From Clostridia bacterium (GTDB lineage: Bacteria > Bacillota_A > Clostridia > Oscillospirales > CAG-272): DNA of 64,000 nt. Both the position numbers and the translations under genes were made by a program. The notes below the pieces were generated by a model. It did no database searches and was not told the DNA's origin. It was given only the letters and a program-made list of their open reading frames with translations. The stretch is from positions 1 through 64,000 of the forward strand of contig JAGBRZ010000051.1 in the NCBI GenBank assembly GCA_017632155.1, given 5' to 3'. Within the stretch, counting starts at the first letter, position 1. The number at the start of each line of letters is the position of its first letter. This document shows, piece after piece, positions 39,549-47,908 of the stretch.

Positions 39549-40985
39549 ATGTGGGCACTTGCACTCATCCCCGCGGCGATAGTCGTCTTTTTGGCGGTAC
39601 TGATCGTCCGCGCATCCGCCTTCAAACCCAAAAAGCAGCCCGAGCTTGACACTTATGAGGTCAATGTCGACAAGGAAAAGGCTGCCGCCGATCTTGCCGA
39701 GCTCGTTCGCTGCAAAACAGTATCCTACCGCGATCCATCTCTTGAAGATGACGCTGAATTCGAAAAGCTGATCGCGCTTCTCCCCTCGCTCTACCCGAAC
39801 GTGAACAAGGTCTGCGAGTTCACCAGACTTGAAAACCGCGGACTTCTCTTCCGCTGGGCGGGCAAAAGCACCGACGCTCCCGCCGTTATGATGGCACACT
39901 ACGACGTAGTTCCCGTGAACGAGGATCTTTGGGACACCCCCGCTTTTGAGGGTATCATCAAGGACGGCTTCGTCATCGGACGCGGCACGCTTGACACGAA
40001 GGTCACCTTCTCGGGCATCCTTTTTGCCGCAAATCAGCTCATCGGTGAGGGATTTGTTCCCGAAAACGACATCTATTTCGCATTTTCGGGCGGCGAAGAG
40101 GTCAACGGACTCGGCGCTGTGCGCATTGTTGATTATTTTGAAGAAAAAGGCATCACTCCCGCACTTGTTATCGACGAGGGCGGCGCTGTCGTTGAAAACG
40201 TATTCCCCGGCGTAAAGATTCCTTGCGGTTTGATAGGCATCGCAGAAAAAGGTATGATGGACGTCAAATATACCGTAAAATCGCAGGGTGGACACGCCTC
40301 CGCACCCAAGCCCGGTGCGCCCATCGACAGACTTGCATCCGCTTGCCGCAATATGGTCGAGCACCCCTTCAAGCTCAAGCTCACCGCACCCGCCGCAGAG
40401 ATGTTCGACACTCTTGGCAGATATTCCTCCTTCGTTTACCGCATCATCTTCTCGAATCTGAAGCTTTTCCTGCCCGTGCTTGATATGATCTGCAAAAAGG
40501 ACGGCGGCGAGATGAACGCGCTGATGCGAACCACCGTTGCCTTCACTCAGGCGCAGGGCTCCTCGGCGACCAACGTCATCCCGCCCGAGGCATCGCTCGT
40601 TTCAAACATTCGACTCAATCCCGCCGACGATATGGAATCCGCGCTTGAATATATCAAGAATACGGTTGCAGACGAAAACGTCGAGGTCACCTGTATGCAC
40701 GGAATGAACCCCTCGCGCATCTCGCGCACCGACTGTGAAGGATTCGAACGAGTCGCTTCCGCAGTTGCCTCGACCTGGAAGGGTTGCATTGTTGCACCCT
40801 ATCTGATGGTTCAGTGCTCCGACTCACGCCATTGGGGTCGCATCTCCGACCGCGTTTACCGCTTCTCCGCAATGGACCTGACCAAAGAAGAACGCGCCTC
40901 GATCCACGGAAATAACGAGAAGATCCGCATCGAAGCGCTCGGAAGGACTGTGGAATTTTATATCAGACTTATGAAAAAGTGTTAA
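39549..40985 (+). CDS. Membrane-anchored M20-family peptidase
   Basis: A 478-residue protein starting at ATG 39549, one base after the previous stop codon; no separate promoter. One N-terminal membrane helix (about 3-22) precedes the peptidase. Zinc motifs: MMAHYDVVPV, GRGTLDTKVT (bridging Asp), SGGEEVNG (catalytic Glu) and a final His in SRHWGRISDR. The lid domain starts with GGHASAPKPGAP. Its length and the membrane helix resemble carboxypeptidase S/PM20D1-type enzymes, which cut or form N-acyl amino acids or small peptides. With the two membrane proteins it may handle peptides or acyl amino acids at the membrane (inference). Confidence 0.9.
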   Translation: MWALALIPAAIVVFLAVLIVRASAFKPKKQPELDTYEVNVDKEKAAADLAELVRCKTVSYRDPSLEDDAEFEKLIALLPSLYPNVNKVCEFTRLENRGLLFRWAGKSTDAPAVMMAHYDVVPVNEDLWDTPAFEGIIKDGFVIGRGTLDTKVTFSGILFAANQLIGEGFVPENDIYFAFSGGEEVNGLGAVRIVDYFEEKGITPALVIDEGGAVVENVFPGVKIPCGLIGIAEKGMMDVKYTVKSQGGHASAPKPGAPIDRLASACRNMVEHPFKLKLTAPAAEMFDTLGRYSSFVYRIIFSNLKLFLPVLDMICKKDGGEMNALMRTTVAFTQAQGSSATNVIPPEASLVSNIRLNPADDMESALEYIKNTVADENVEVTCMHGMNPSRISRTDCEGFERVASAVASTWKGCIVAPYLMVQCSDSRHWGRISDRVYRFSAMDLTKEERASIHGNNEKIRIEALGRTVEFYIRLMKKC

Positions 40986-40993
40986 AAACAAAC

Positions 40994-41608
40994 GGTTGGC
41001 TCAAGGAGCTAACAATCAGACCACTGACAGACTCATATCGTATATTAGTATAGCAATATACCCAAAAGCAGAAAGCTATGTTCGCGCTCACAAAATGGGG
41101 TGCAGGGGCAAAGCCCCTGCAAGAAAAAACGATGTCATCCTGAGGGCGTGCCCGCAGGCATATACGCCCGAAGGATCTCGTGCCGCCCCCATTTACAAGG
41201 GCGGCGCGGTGCCTGCACGTTGAAGTTTGATGTGAATAACCGTAAAACTAAAGTCAAACTGCCTTTGTTAGCACATACTAAAGTCAACATAAACGAAATC
41301 ACTGTGTAATTTTGAAAGTACACAGTGATTTTTCATTTTCATATATATTTAATTTTTTGGTGCCGTGCAGACCACTTCGCCAGCACCGCGACGCGCAAAG
41401 AACAATTTGCGCGTCACGAGATCCTTCGGGCGCAAGCGGTCTGCGGACGCGCCCTCAGGATGACATCGTAGAGAATGAAGGGGGCTGCGCCCCCTTCACC
41501 CCTGCATTGCGAGTGCAAACATAGCTTTCTACTTTTTGTTCATAATGCTACATAAGAAATTTTATTAGACTCTGTCAGTAATCAAATGGTTGGCTCAAAG
41601 AGCCAACC
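40994..41608. repeat. 0.6-kb non-coding inverted-repeat element
   Basis: No gene lies between 40986 and 41617. Inverted pairs run from the ends to the middle: GGTTGGCTC hairpins at both ends (40994 and 41588), CTGACAGACTC (41024) with a GACTCTGTCAG-like match (41569), AGAAAGCTATGTT (41070) with AACATAGCTTTCT (41518), a perfect 19-bp pair at 41130-41148 and 41450-41468, and a perfect 18-bp pair at 41165-41182 and 41415-41432. The centre has a hairpin terminator at 41296-41333. The ATGTCATCCTGAGG and AAGGATCTCG words recall a repeat common in many bacterial genomes. Confidence 0.8.
41296..41333 (+). terminator. Hairpin terminator inside the inverted-repeat element
   Basis: Stem AAATCACTGTGT / ACACAGTGATTT with a 12-nt loop and T-rich tail on the plus strand. 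Confidence 0.6.
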
Positions 41609-41610
41609 AT
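41586..41610. terminator. Hairpin after PII-like gene
   Basis: ATGGTTGGCTC-aaa-GAGCCAACCAT, with T-rich sequence to the right (plus strand); also forms the right end of the inverted-repeat element. Confidence 0.65.
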
Positions 41611-41617
41611 TTTATTT

Positions 41618-42289
41618 TTAGTTTTCCTCAAGATTATCAAGCAATCCGAAGCCCGCGACTGCGCTGACGGGGAGTGACATTACTACCGCGCCGGCATCTG
41701 TCTGGGTACCTGCTTTATTGATGATGGACTTCATAATAGCCGCCTTTTCGGTTGCTCTGGCAACTATCATAATAACTTCCTTTTCGCTCGCGATCGAAAC
41801 ACCGAAGAACTTTGCGGCGTCTTTTGAGCCCGTGCCCTTGCCGTGAAGGACTGTTCCTCCGCGCGCGCCCGCTTCTCTTGCGGCTTCCATAACGGTATCG
41901 GTATAGCCCTCATTGGCTATTGCCAGAACGATCTCGTAATTATAATTTATCTCGGGCGCGCCCTCTGCGGGTCTGCCTGCGTTAAGATTAGCCAAGGTCT
42001 TGCCTCCTCCTACACTTTTGATGGGTGTTGCCGCGATTATTCCCTGACCGGGAGCGTCGATATAAAGATTTCTGCGCGCTTCCTCGATCAGCCTTGCCGT
42101 GCGGTCACGGTCTGCAATCGTTATAATAATGTGATATTCGTGTGTGCTGAGCCCAAGAAGGTCAAGCACGTTTTTTGTCGCCGTGCCTCTGCCAAGGAGC
42201 TCGATCGACAAGGGGAGCTCTAGGGATTGCACAATGGCGTTCATACGCGGTGCCACCGCGGGATGGACCACAGAAATTACAAAATTCAT
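41618..42289 (-). CDS. Tandem PII-like signalling protein
   Basis: A 223-residue protein; ATG 42289 has GGGGGTG 8 nt upstream, better than a TTG at 42304. It is two PII-like halves: residues 1-105 with GRGTAT in the B-loop-like position and EYHIIITIAD, and 115-215 with GKGTGS and EVIMIVARA. PII proteins form beta-sheet trimers that bind adenine nucleotides or small metabolites at these glycine loops. The gene lies 5 bp after DUF1538, and this pairing recurs in Clostridia; it probably controls that membrane protein (inference). Confidence 0.8.
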   Translation of the reverse strand: MNFVISVVHPAVAPRMNAIVQSLELPLSIELLGRGTATKNVLDLLGLSTHEYHIIITIADRDRTARLIEEARRNLYIDAPGQGIIAATPIKSVGGGKTLANLNAGRPAEGAPEINYNYEIVLAIANEGYTDTVMEAAREAGARGGTVLHGKGTGSKDAAKFFGVSIASEKEVIMIVARATEKAAIMKSIINKAGTQTDAGAVVMSLPVSAVAGFGLLDNLEEN

Positions 42290-42294
42290 ATCTT

Positions 42295-43752
42295 TCACCC
42301 CCAAAGCTCGATGATCTCGTCATCAAGAGCGGTTTCAACCTCAATATCCGCGCGCTTCTTGCGGCCGTAGATGAATCCGACGATCTGAATTGAGATAAGC
42401 GGCATCATAGCAACGGTTGCAACGATTCCAAATGCATCGGTCAGAACGTTTCCGCCCGCTGCCGTGCAGACTCCGATGAGGAACTGGAGCATAAAGGTCG
42501 CCGTCATTGGTCCCGAGGCAACTCCGCCCGAGTCGAACGCTATCGCGGTATAAATATCTGGAACAAAGAAGGTCAAAATCAGCGCAATGGCGTAGCCCGG
42601 AACGACGAACCACATGATCGAAATGCCTGTGATAACGCGGAGCATTGCAATTCCCATTGCAATAGCTATCGCGATCGAAAGGCTGTACTTGATTGCCTTG
42701 CCGGGGATCGCGCCCGAGGAAACGCTTTCGATCTGCTTTTCGAGAACGTATACGGCGGGCTCGGCGGAGATGATGAACCAACCAAGGCACATTGCAAGCG
42801 GAATGAGGAGATATTTTGTCCAGCCGCTATAAAGTGCCTCGCCGAGGACTGCTCCAAGCGAGGAAAATCCGACGTTTACGCCCGTCAGGAACAAAACGAG
42901 TCCAACGTATGTAAAAATAACACCCCAGCAGATCTTGAAAAAGGAGTGCGCCTGCATTCTCCAAACAAAGAACTGGAAAATGAGGAAGATCGCAACGATG
43001 GGCAGAAGCGCCATCGCGGTTTCAAGCAGATAGTGAGGTATCGCCTTGATATAAGCCATACCGATCTCGGTCGTGCTGCCCCAATCGACGGTGGTGACGC
43101 TTGTTACGCCGTCCGCATTCGGATAAAGAAAGCCGAGAATAAGAACGAAGAGGATCGGCCCGATCGAGCAGAGTGCGACAAGACCGAAGCTGTCGCTTCC
43201 CGCGTCACGGTCGGAACGTATATTCGCAACACCGACGCCGAGCGCGAGGATGAAGGGCACCGTCATCGGCCCCGTGGTTACTCCTCCCGCATCAAAAGCG
43301 ATGCAAAGATAATTTGCATCCGCAAGCGCGGCGAGGATAAATACTATCGCATAAAATCCGAGCAAGAGCCAGCGAAGCTTAATTCCAAGGAAGATACGGA
43401 GCATACATACCATAAGGAAAAAGCCAACGCCGATTCCGACGGTTACGATTAGCACCATATTGTCGATGTGCGGAACCGTCTGCGCCAAAACCTGAAGGTC
43501 GGGCTCCGAAATGGTGACCGCTACACCAAGCACAAAGCTGACGATAAGTATCAGCCAAAGCTTTTTCGATTTTGTCAGCGAAGCACCGATACGGTTACCT
43601 ATGACCGTCATCGAGGTTTCCGCGCCCTGAGTGAAAAGTCCCATACCCACGATTATCATCAGCGTACCGATAAGGAACGCGACAAGGAGGCTGGGCTCGA
43701 TCGGTGTTAAGAACAAGCACAAAAGTGCCACGATGACTACTATCGGCAACAC
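42295..43752 (-). CDS. DUF1538 membrane protein (duplicated)
   Basis: At least 485 residues, with about twelve membrane helices in two homologous halves; each half has the same in-membrane motif, AFDAGGVTTGPMT and AFDSGGVASGPMT. GTG 43752 is the first regular start, but it has no ribosome site, and 20 more residues (ending GEKIKESAISV) continue the family's usual N terminus upstream. A strong GGGAGG at 43821-43826 points to a start near 43812, where the codon is ATC. A rare start codon, a mutation or a base error are all possible. Transport of an unknown solute is likely, with the PII-like protein as regulator. Confidence 0.8.
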   Translation of the reverse strand: MLPIVVIVALLCLFLTPIEPSLLVAFLIGTLMIIVGMGLFTQGAETSMTVIGNRIGASLTKSKKLWLILIVSFVLGVAVTISEPDLQVLAQTVPHIDNMVLIVTVGIGVGFFLMVCMLRIFLGIKLRWLLLGFYAIVFILAALADANYLCIAFDAGGVTTGPMTVPFILALGVGVANIRSDRDAGSDSFGLVALCSIGPILFVLILGFLYPNADGVTSVTTVDWGSTTEIGMAYIKAIPHYLLETAMALLPIVAIFLIFQFFVWRMQAHSFFKICWGVIFTYVGLVLFLTGVNVGFSSLGAVLGEALYSGWTKYLLIPLAMCLGWFIISAEPAVYVLEKQIESVSSGAIPGKAIKYSLSIAIAIAMGIAMLRVITGISIMWFVVPGYAIALILTFFVPDIYTAIAFDSGGVASGPMTATFMLQFLIGVCTAAGGNVLTDAFGIVATVAMMPLISIQIVGFIYGRKKRADIEVETALDDEIIELWG

Positions 43753-43875
43753 CGAAATTGCCGATTCTTTGATCTTTTCGCCAAAAACTGCGAATTTGCT
43801 TTGCGGTTTGATCGCTATGTCCTCCCATAAACGCGGGGCTTTGCACCCGAAATTTGAAAGTTTTCTTCCTATTTA

Positions 43876-43904
43876 ATTATATCATATATGCACACCAGTG
43901 TCAA
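43876..43904 (-). promoter_or_regulatory. Promoter of DUF1538/PII operon
   Basis: Minus strand perfect TTGACA, 17 bp, perfect TATAAT; expected start of RNA near 43869, before the GGGAGG ribosome site. Confidence 0.9.
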
Positions 43905-43959
43905 CCGCGAACTTTGACGAAAGAGTGACCTCGACATAAATTTATTAAAAATTTTGAAA

Positions 43960-43981
43960 AGGAGCCGGGGGCGGCTCCTTA
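43960..43981 (-). terminator. Terminator of MATE gene
   Basis: Stem AAGGAGCCG / CGGCTCCTT with GGGG loop; A/T-rich on both sides. Confidence 0.8.
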
Positions 43982-43983
43982 AA

Positions 43984-45339
43984 TTAATTTTCAATGCTCC
44001 TCATCGCCTTTTTGAACTGGAAGGCAAACAGAATGACTGTGAAGGTGACGGCGATGATGTCCGCAATCGGCTCGGCTGTGTAGACGCCGAGAGTCTTATC
44101 GACCATAAACTGCGGAACGATATAAATTAGAGGAAGCAGCAGCACGAATTTTCGCACAACGGCAACCGTTACCGATGAAAGCGCCTTGCCGAGGGATACG
44201 AACGTCATCTGGCAGGCTATCTGCGCGCCGAAGATGATAAGTCCTCCAAAATAAATTCGGATAACGCTCGCGGTGAAATCAACGAGAGCTGCATCGGGCG
44301 TGAATACCGTGGGCAAGAGGCGCGGGAATATCATAATCGAGCTCCAAAGAAGAACCGAATATGTCAGGCAAGAGATGAGGAGCAAACGGTAGGTCTTTTT
44401 GACGCGTGCGGCATTCTTTGCGCCGAAGTTGTAGCTGAGTATCGGCTGTGCGCCCTGTGCGATGCCGTTCATCGGGAGCATTGCAAACTGCATTACGCTT
44501 GAAAGGATGGTCATTGCGCCAACCGCGACGTCGCCGCCGTATTCGAGAAGCGAGGAATTGAAGCAGACCGAGATCACGCTTTCGCTCGCCTGCATCATAA
44601 AGCTTGCCATTCCAAGCCCGAGACAGGGGAAGATCACCTTTGCCGAGATCCGCATATTTTCAGTCTTCAAGCGGATGAGTGCCTTTTTTGAGAAGAGGAA
44701 GCTGAGCACCCATACGGTCGAAAATGACTGCGAAATGACGGTTGCCAGGGCAGCGCCACGGACTCCCATACCGAAAACGTAGATAAAGAGCGGGTCAAGT
44801 GCAATATTCGTCACCGCGCCGATGACGACCGAGAGCATTGCGATCTTCGAGTATCCCTGAGCGGTTACAAAGGCATTCATACCCAGCGTCAGCTGCACAA
44901 AAACCGTGCCGATGGCGTAGATATTCATATAATCACAAGCGTATTCGATGGTGTTTTCGCTCGCACCGAAGGCAAGCAGGAGCGGGCGGTTGAAGATCAG
45001 TAAGATCGCGGTCAGAATTGCCGAAATGACAATCTGCAGCGAAAAACAGTTTCCAAGTATCTTCTCTGCGCTGTCCATTTTCTTTTCGCCCATTGCAATC
45101 GAGGCTCGCGGCGCACCGCCCGAGCTTACAAGCGCGGCAACGGCGGAAACGGTCATAATTATCGGCATACAAACGCCGACGCCCGTCAGCGCAAGATCGC
45201 CGATCTCCTCAATATGACCGATAAAAATTCGGTCAACGATGTTATAAAGCATATTTATAAGCTGTGCCGTAACTGTAGGCAAAGCAAGCTTAAAAAGCAA
45301 CCCGCCAATCGGCGCGGTACCGAGGAATTCTTTGTTCAT
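43984..45339 (-). CDS. MATE-family multidrug efflux transporter
   Basis: A 451-residue protein with about twelve membrane helices. ATG 45339 has GGGGGG upstream; an upstream extension to 45378 would cross the promoter. The family pattern is clear: PTVTAQLINMLYNIVDRIFIG at the N terminus and the matching MNGIAQGAQPILSYNFGA in the second half. MATE proteins export drugs or metabolites against Na+ or H+. Monocistronic with a strong promoter; substrate unknown. Confidence 0.92.
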   Translation of the reverse strand: MNKEFLGTAPIGGLLFKLALPTVTAQLINMLYNIVDRIFIGHIEEIGDLALTGVGVCMPIIMTVSAVAALVSSGGAPRASIAMGEKKMDSAEKILGNCFSLQIVISAILTAILLIFNRPLLLAFGASENTIEYACDYMNIYAIGTVFVQLTLGMNAFVTAQGYSKIAMLSVVIGAVTNIALDPLFIYVFGMGVRGAALATVISQSFSTVWVLSFLFSKKALIRLKTENMRISAKVIFPCLGLGMASFMMQASESVISVCFNSSLLEYGGDVAVGAMTILSSVMQFAMLPMNGIAQGAQPILSYNFGAKNAARVKKTYRLLLISCLTYSVLLWSSIMIFPRLLPTVFTPDAALVDFTASVIRIYFGGLIIFGAQIACQMTFVSLGKALSSVTVAVVRKFVLLLPLIYIVPQFMVDKTLGVYTAEPIADIIAVTFTVILFAFQFKKAMRSIEN

Positions 45340-45368
45340 AATGTCCCCCCTCTGTCGTGGTAAATAGT

Positions 45369-45397
45369 ATTGTACCACAATTCATATCTTTTGTCAA
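45369..45397 (-). promoter_or_regulatory. Promoter of MATE gene
   Basis: Minus strand perfect TTGACA, 17 bp, TACAAT. Confidence 0.85.
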
Positions 45398-45443
45398 CAC
45401 AAAAATATTCAAAATTTGTTGAACTAAAAAGCGAATAATCGTA

Positions 45444-45472
45444 TAGACAATGGGGAAAATTTATGATATAAT
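45444..45472 (+). promoter_or_regulatory. Promoter of tyrosine-phosphatase-like gene
   Basis: TAGACA, 17 bp, perfect TATAAT. The predicted RNA start (about 45479) is the first base of the repeat that fills the leader. Confidence 0.7.
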
Positions 45473-45478
45473 ATAAAG

Positions 45479-45650
45479 AAGCCAATTGTAAAACTGCGTT
45501 TTACAATTGATAACCGCGCGGCGGGATTGCACGCGCTTATCGCCGCCTGTCAAAATCCGTGATTTTGACGGCTCCCCTCGGCGCGTGGACTCGCTCGGCT
45601 CGTCTAATCGGTGTTTTTTCGGCGGCAAAGCCACCTAAAAAACAATTTTA
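45479..45650 (+). repeat. Structured interspersed repeat, copy 1 (in phosphatase leader)
   Basis: First of three copies of a 156-172-bp repeat. Order: palindrome CAATTGTAAAAC-tgc-GTTTTACAATTG, a CGCGCGG stretch with an extra 12-bp insertion here, GCTTATCGCCGCC, a CAAAATC/GATTTTG hairpin, CGGCTCCCCTCGGCGCG, then a T-run/GGCGGC-aaa-GCC/A-run hairpin. It lies between promoter and ribosome site of the next gene. Confidence 0.88.
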
Positions 45651-45698
45651 TTATAATTTGCTAACTATTACGATCAAATAAAAATTAAGGAGGACGAT

Positions 45699-46469
45699 AT
45701 GGCAAGAAAAGTCAAAAACTTCCGCGATCTTGGCGGTATTCCCGCAGCGAACGGCAAGCGCGTATGCTACGGCAAGCTTTACCGAAGCGGACATTTGGGC
45801 AAGATCAAGCCCGAAGTTGCAGAAAAACTGCGCGACCGCAAGGGACTTCGCACAGTCATCGACCTCCGCGCGCCCGCAGAGCTTTCGCATAAGCGCGACA
45901 TCGTGCCCGAGGGCGTTGATTATCTTCACATCCCCCCGCTGACAGACGAGCAAAACCCCGCAGTTACGCGGCATACCGGTCCTTCGATACTCAAAAAGAT
46001 AATGAAGGTCGATGGCGGCGCGCGCACTTACCTTTCCGATACCTACCGCACGATGATCTCCTCCGAGCCCTCACTTGAGGCGCTCCGCGAGTTTTTCCGC
46101 ATCCTTCTTGAGGACGACGGCGCGGTGCTTTGGCATTGCACGCAGGGCAAGGACCGCACGGGCGTTGTTGCGGCGGCAACCCTTCTCGCTCTCGGCGTTA
46201 ACCGCGACGAGATCATGCGCGACTATATGAAAACCAACCGCTCCTGCAGATTCAAGAACTTTTGGATCTTCATCGGAGTTGTGCTTGTTACCCTCAGCGT
46301 TCGCAAGGCGCACAACCTCAATCTGCTCCTCTCCTCTCGCCGAGGATTTATGAGTGCCGCTTTTGACGAGATCGATCGCGTATGGAACGGCACCGAAGGC
46401 TTCCTCCACGACGCCCTCCTCCTCTCCGACGAGGACATAAAGGAACTACGCGAAATTTATCTTGTATAA
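45699..46469 (+). CDS. Tyrosine-phosphatase-like protein (PF13350 type)
   Basis: A 256-residue protein with GGAGG 7 nt before ATG. The N-terminal FRDLGGIP and YRSGHL motifs and the active site HCTQGKDRTG (Cys147, Arg153) define the atypical dual-specificity/lipid-phosphatase family often called tyrosine-protein phosphatase in bacteria. The Lys-Asp after Gly fits LipA/MptpB-like enzymes that also act on phosphoinositides. A hydrophobic stretch near 190-205 is present but is probably a core helix. It stands alone; the leader contains a structured repeat. Confidence 0.92.
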   Translation: MARKVKNFRDLGGIPAANGKRVCYGKLYRSGHLGKIKPEVAEKLRDRKGLRTVIDLRAPAELSHKRDIVPEGVDYLHIPPLTDEQNPAVTRHTGPSILKKIMKVDGGARTYLSDTYRTMISSEPSLEALREFFRILLEDDGAVLWHCTQGKDRTGVVAAATLLALGVNRDEIMRDYMKTNRSCRFKNFWIFIGVVLVTLSVRKAHNLNLLLSSRRGFMSAAFDEIDRVWNGTEGFLHDALLLSDEDIKELREIYLV

Positions 46470-46497
46470 AAAAGACTGCTTACGCAAGCAGTCTTTT
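46470..46497. terminator. Bidirectional terminator
   Basis: Stem AAAGACTGCTT / AAGCAGTCTTT with an ACGC loop, between convergent genes. Confidence 0.9.
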
Positions 46498-46501
46498 CTT
46501 A

Positions 46502-47443
46502 TTATTCAAACGCCTTGCAGAAGGGTGTGATGTCCGCCTCGCCGTAAAGTTCCTCGTAGTCCTCGCCGAGGAAGCAGGCGAAGGTACTGATGCTGTCAAA
46601 ACCCATGGCGCGGTAATCGCGGATGTCGGCTGACATTGCTTTTTCGTCGAGGGTAAACCGCGCGGGCGGCTTTTTCCATCGGGAAAAGAGCGAATTATCA
46701 TACCAATATTCAAGAACCTTCGCGTCCTCTCTGCCGAAATAATCAAGAAGCGGCGCGATCATCGCGCGCTCACGCTCGATGCGGACTGCGGAATCCTCGC
46801 CCTTGGCGGTGTATTTTTCAAATGGCGCGTATTCGAGGAAGAGCCCGTCCACATTGTTGGAAATAGTCGGCGGTGTGATCGTGTCGATATAGGCAAGGTA
46901 AGCCAGGCGAGCATCGGGGATGTGCCGCCTTATCTCATCAAGCGCGGCACGGAGGGCGATATACTGCTGATCGGACGGCGAAAGCGAGCGGCATTTCGGG
47001 CAATGACAATGGATCCCTCTGCCGTCGTCCATCCAAAAATAGAAATTCTTGTCGCTTCCGTAAAGTGCTGAAGCAAGCTCGGCGGCGCGTTTTGCGAAAA
47101 GCGCGAGCGCATCCGCGTTCGAAACGCAGAAATTCCAATCGCTCACCCTCTCACCCGCCGCATTCATCCTGAAATACTCGGGATGGTCGGCGAAAAGCGA
47201 CTTATCCATAAGATACCCCGCCGCATGGCACTCATATTCGATTTTGAGCCCGCGCGAGCGCGCATAGTCGATCAGCGCGCGGTATTCGGGCGTTTTGAGC
47301 AGATCAAGCAAACGCTCCAGCGACTTCGGCGCACCCTGTCCGCCCTCGGGATGGATGCCGAGGGTGCCCACCCCCGCATCCGCGAGCCTGTCGATCCACT
47401 TTTTCGAAAGCTCGCCCGGGTGAATTATCATTCCGTTTTTCAT
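46502..47443 (-). CDS. DUF4838-type glycosidase-like protein
   Basis: A 313-residue cytosolic protein; ATG 47443 has GGAG upstream and lies 2 bp after the previous stop. It has a TIM-barrel-like strand pattern (VGTLGIHPEGG, LKIEYECHAAGY, NFYFWMDDGRG) and the zinc-ribbon-like CHCPKCRSLSPSDQQ typical of DUF4838, followed by LAYLAYIDT and VDGLFLEYAP. Related proteins are predicted polysaccharide-processing enzymes. It is shorter than secreted DUF4838 proteins and has no signal peptide. Coupled to a small HTH gene upstream. Confidence 0.78.
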   Translation of the reverse strand: MKNGMIIHPGELSKKWIDRLADAGVGTLGIHPEGGQGAPKSLERLLDLLKTPEYRALIDYARSRGLKIEYECHAAGYLMDKSLFADHPEYFRMNAAGERVSDWNFCVSNADALALFAKRAAELASALYGSDKNFYFWMDDGRGIHCHCPKCRSLSPSDQQYIALRAALDEIRRHIPDARLAYLAYIDTITPPTISNNVDGLFLEYAPFEKYTAKGEDSAVRIERERAMIAPLLDYFGREDAKVLEYWYDNSLFSRWKKPPARFTLDEKAMSADIRDYRAMGFDSISTFACFLGEDYEELYGEADITPFCKAFE

Positions 47444-47445
47444 CG

Positions 47446-47829
47446 TCAGCTCCAGCCGTATTTGATGATATAATAAATAACATACCCCCAACCGAATACG
47501 CCGTGGAGTATTGCCCAGCCGATTGACTGCCATTTTGCAAACGAAATGACCGCGGCAATCACGGCGCCGAGTGAAACGCCGCCCTCGGTGACGGTTTTTG
47601 TGACGTTGTGATTATGTACTATCTCAATTTTGCGGCGCTCGCCGTAAATTAGCTCTTCGACCGAAACCTCAAGCGCCTCGGAGATCTTCTGCAAAGTTTC
47701 TATATCGGGCTCGGTCTTGCCGCACTCCCAATTTGACACCGCCTGACGCGTGACCGATAGTTTTTCCGCGAGATCATCCTGCGTGAGCTTCTTCTCCTCG
47801 CGGTATTTTTTAATATTTCTACCAACCAT
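47446..47829 (-). CDS. XRE-family regulator with membrane helix
   Basis: A 127-residue protein: HTH at residues 5-60 (LTQDDLAEKLSVTRQAVSNWE), a short linker, and a hydrophobic C-terminal segment (about 88-122) likely to place it at the membrane. Such membrane HTH proteins often sense envelope state. GGAGG lies upstream of ATG. It leads a two-gene unit with DUF4838 and is preceded by a 54-bp dyad that covers its promoter. Confidence 0.85.
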   Translation of the reverse strand: MVGRNIKKYREEKKLTQDDLAEKLSVTRQAVSNWECGKTEPDIETLQKISEALEVSVEELIYGERRKIEIVHNHNVTKTVTEGGVSLGAVIAAVISFAKWQSIGWAILHGVFGWGYVIYYIIKYGWS

Positions 47830-47832
47830 AAA

Positions 47833-47888
47833 GATTTTCCTCCCGGATTTGATGCTTTAATTGTAGCACAAATCGGGAGGAAAATCAA
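47833..47888 (-). promoter_or_regulatory. Promoter and 54-bp dyad of HTH/DUF4838 operon
   Basis: Minus strand TTGATT (47888-47883), 17 bp, TACAAT (47865-47860). Arms 47869-47886 and 47833-47851 are an inverted repeat of 18 of 19 bp (GATTTTCCTCCCG plus GATTTG); one arm overlaps the -35 and spacer, the other holds the ribosome site. Confidence 0.65.
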
Positions 47889-47908
47889 GCAATATTTTGC
47901 CCCGGGGG

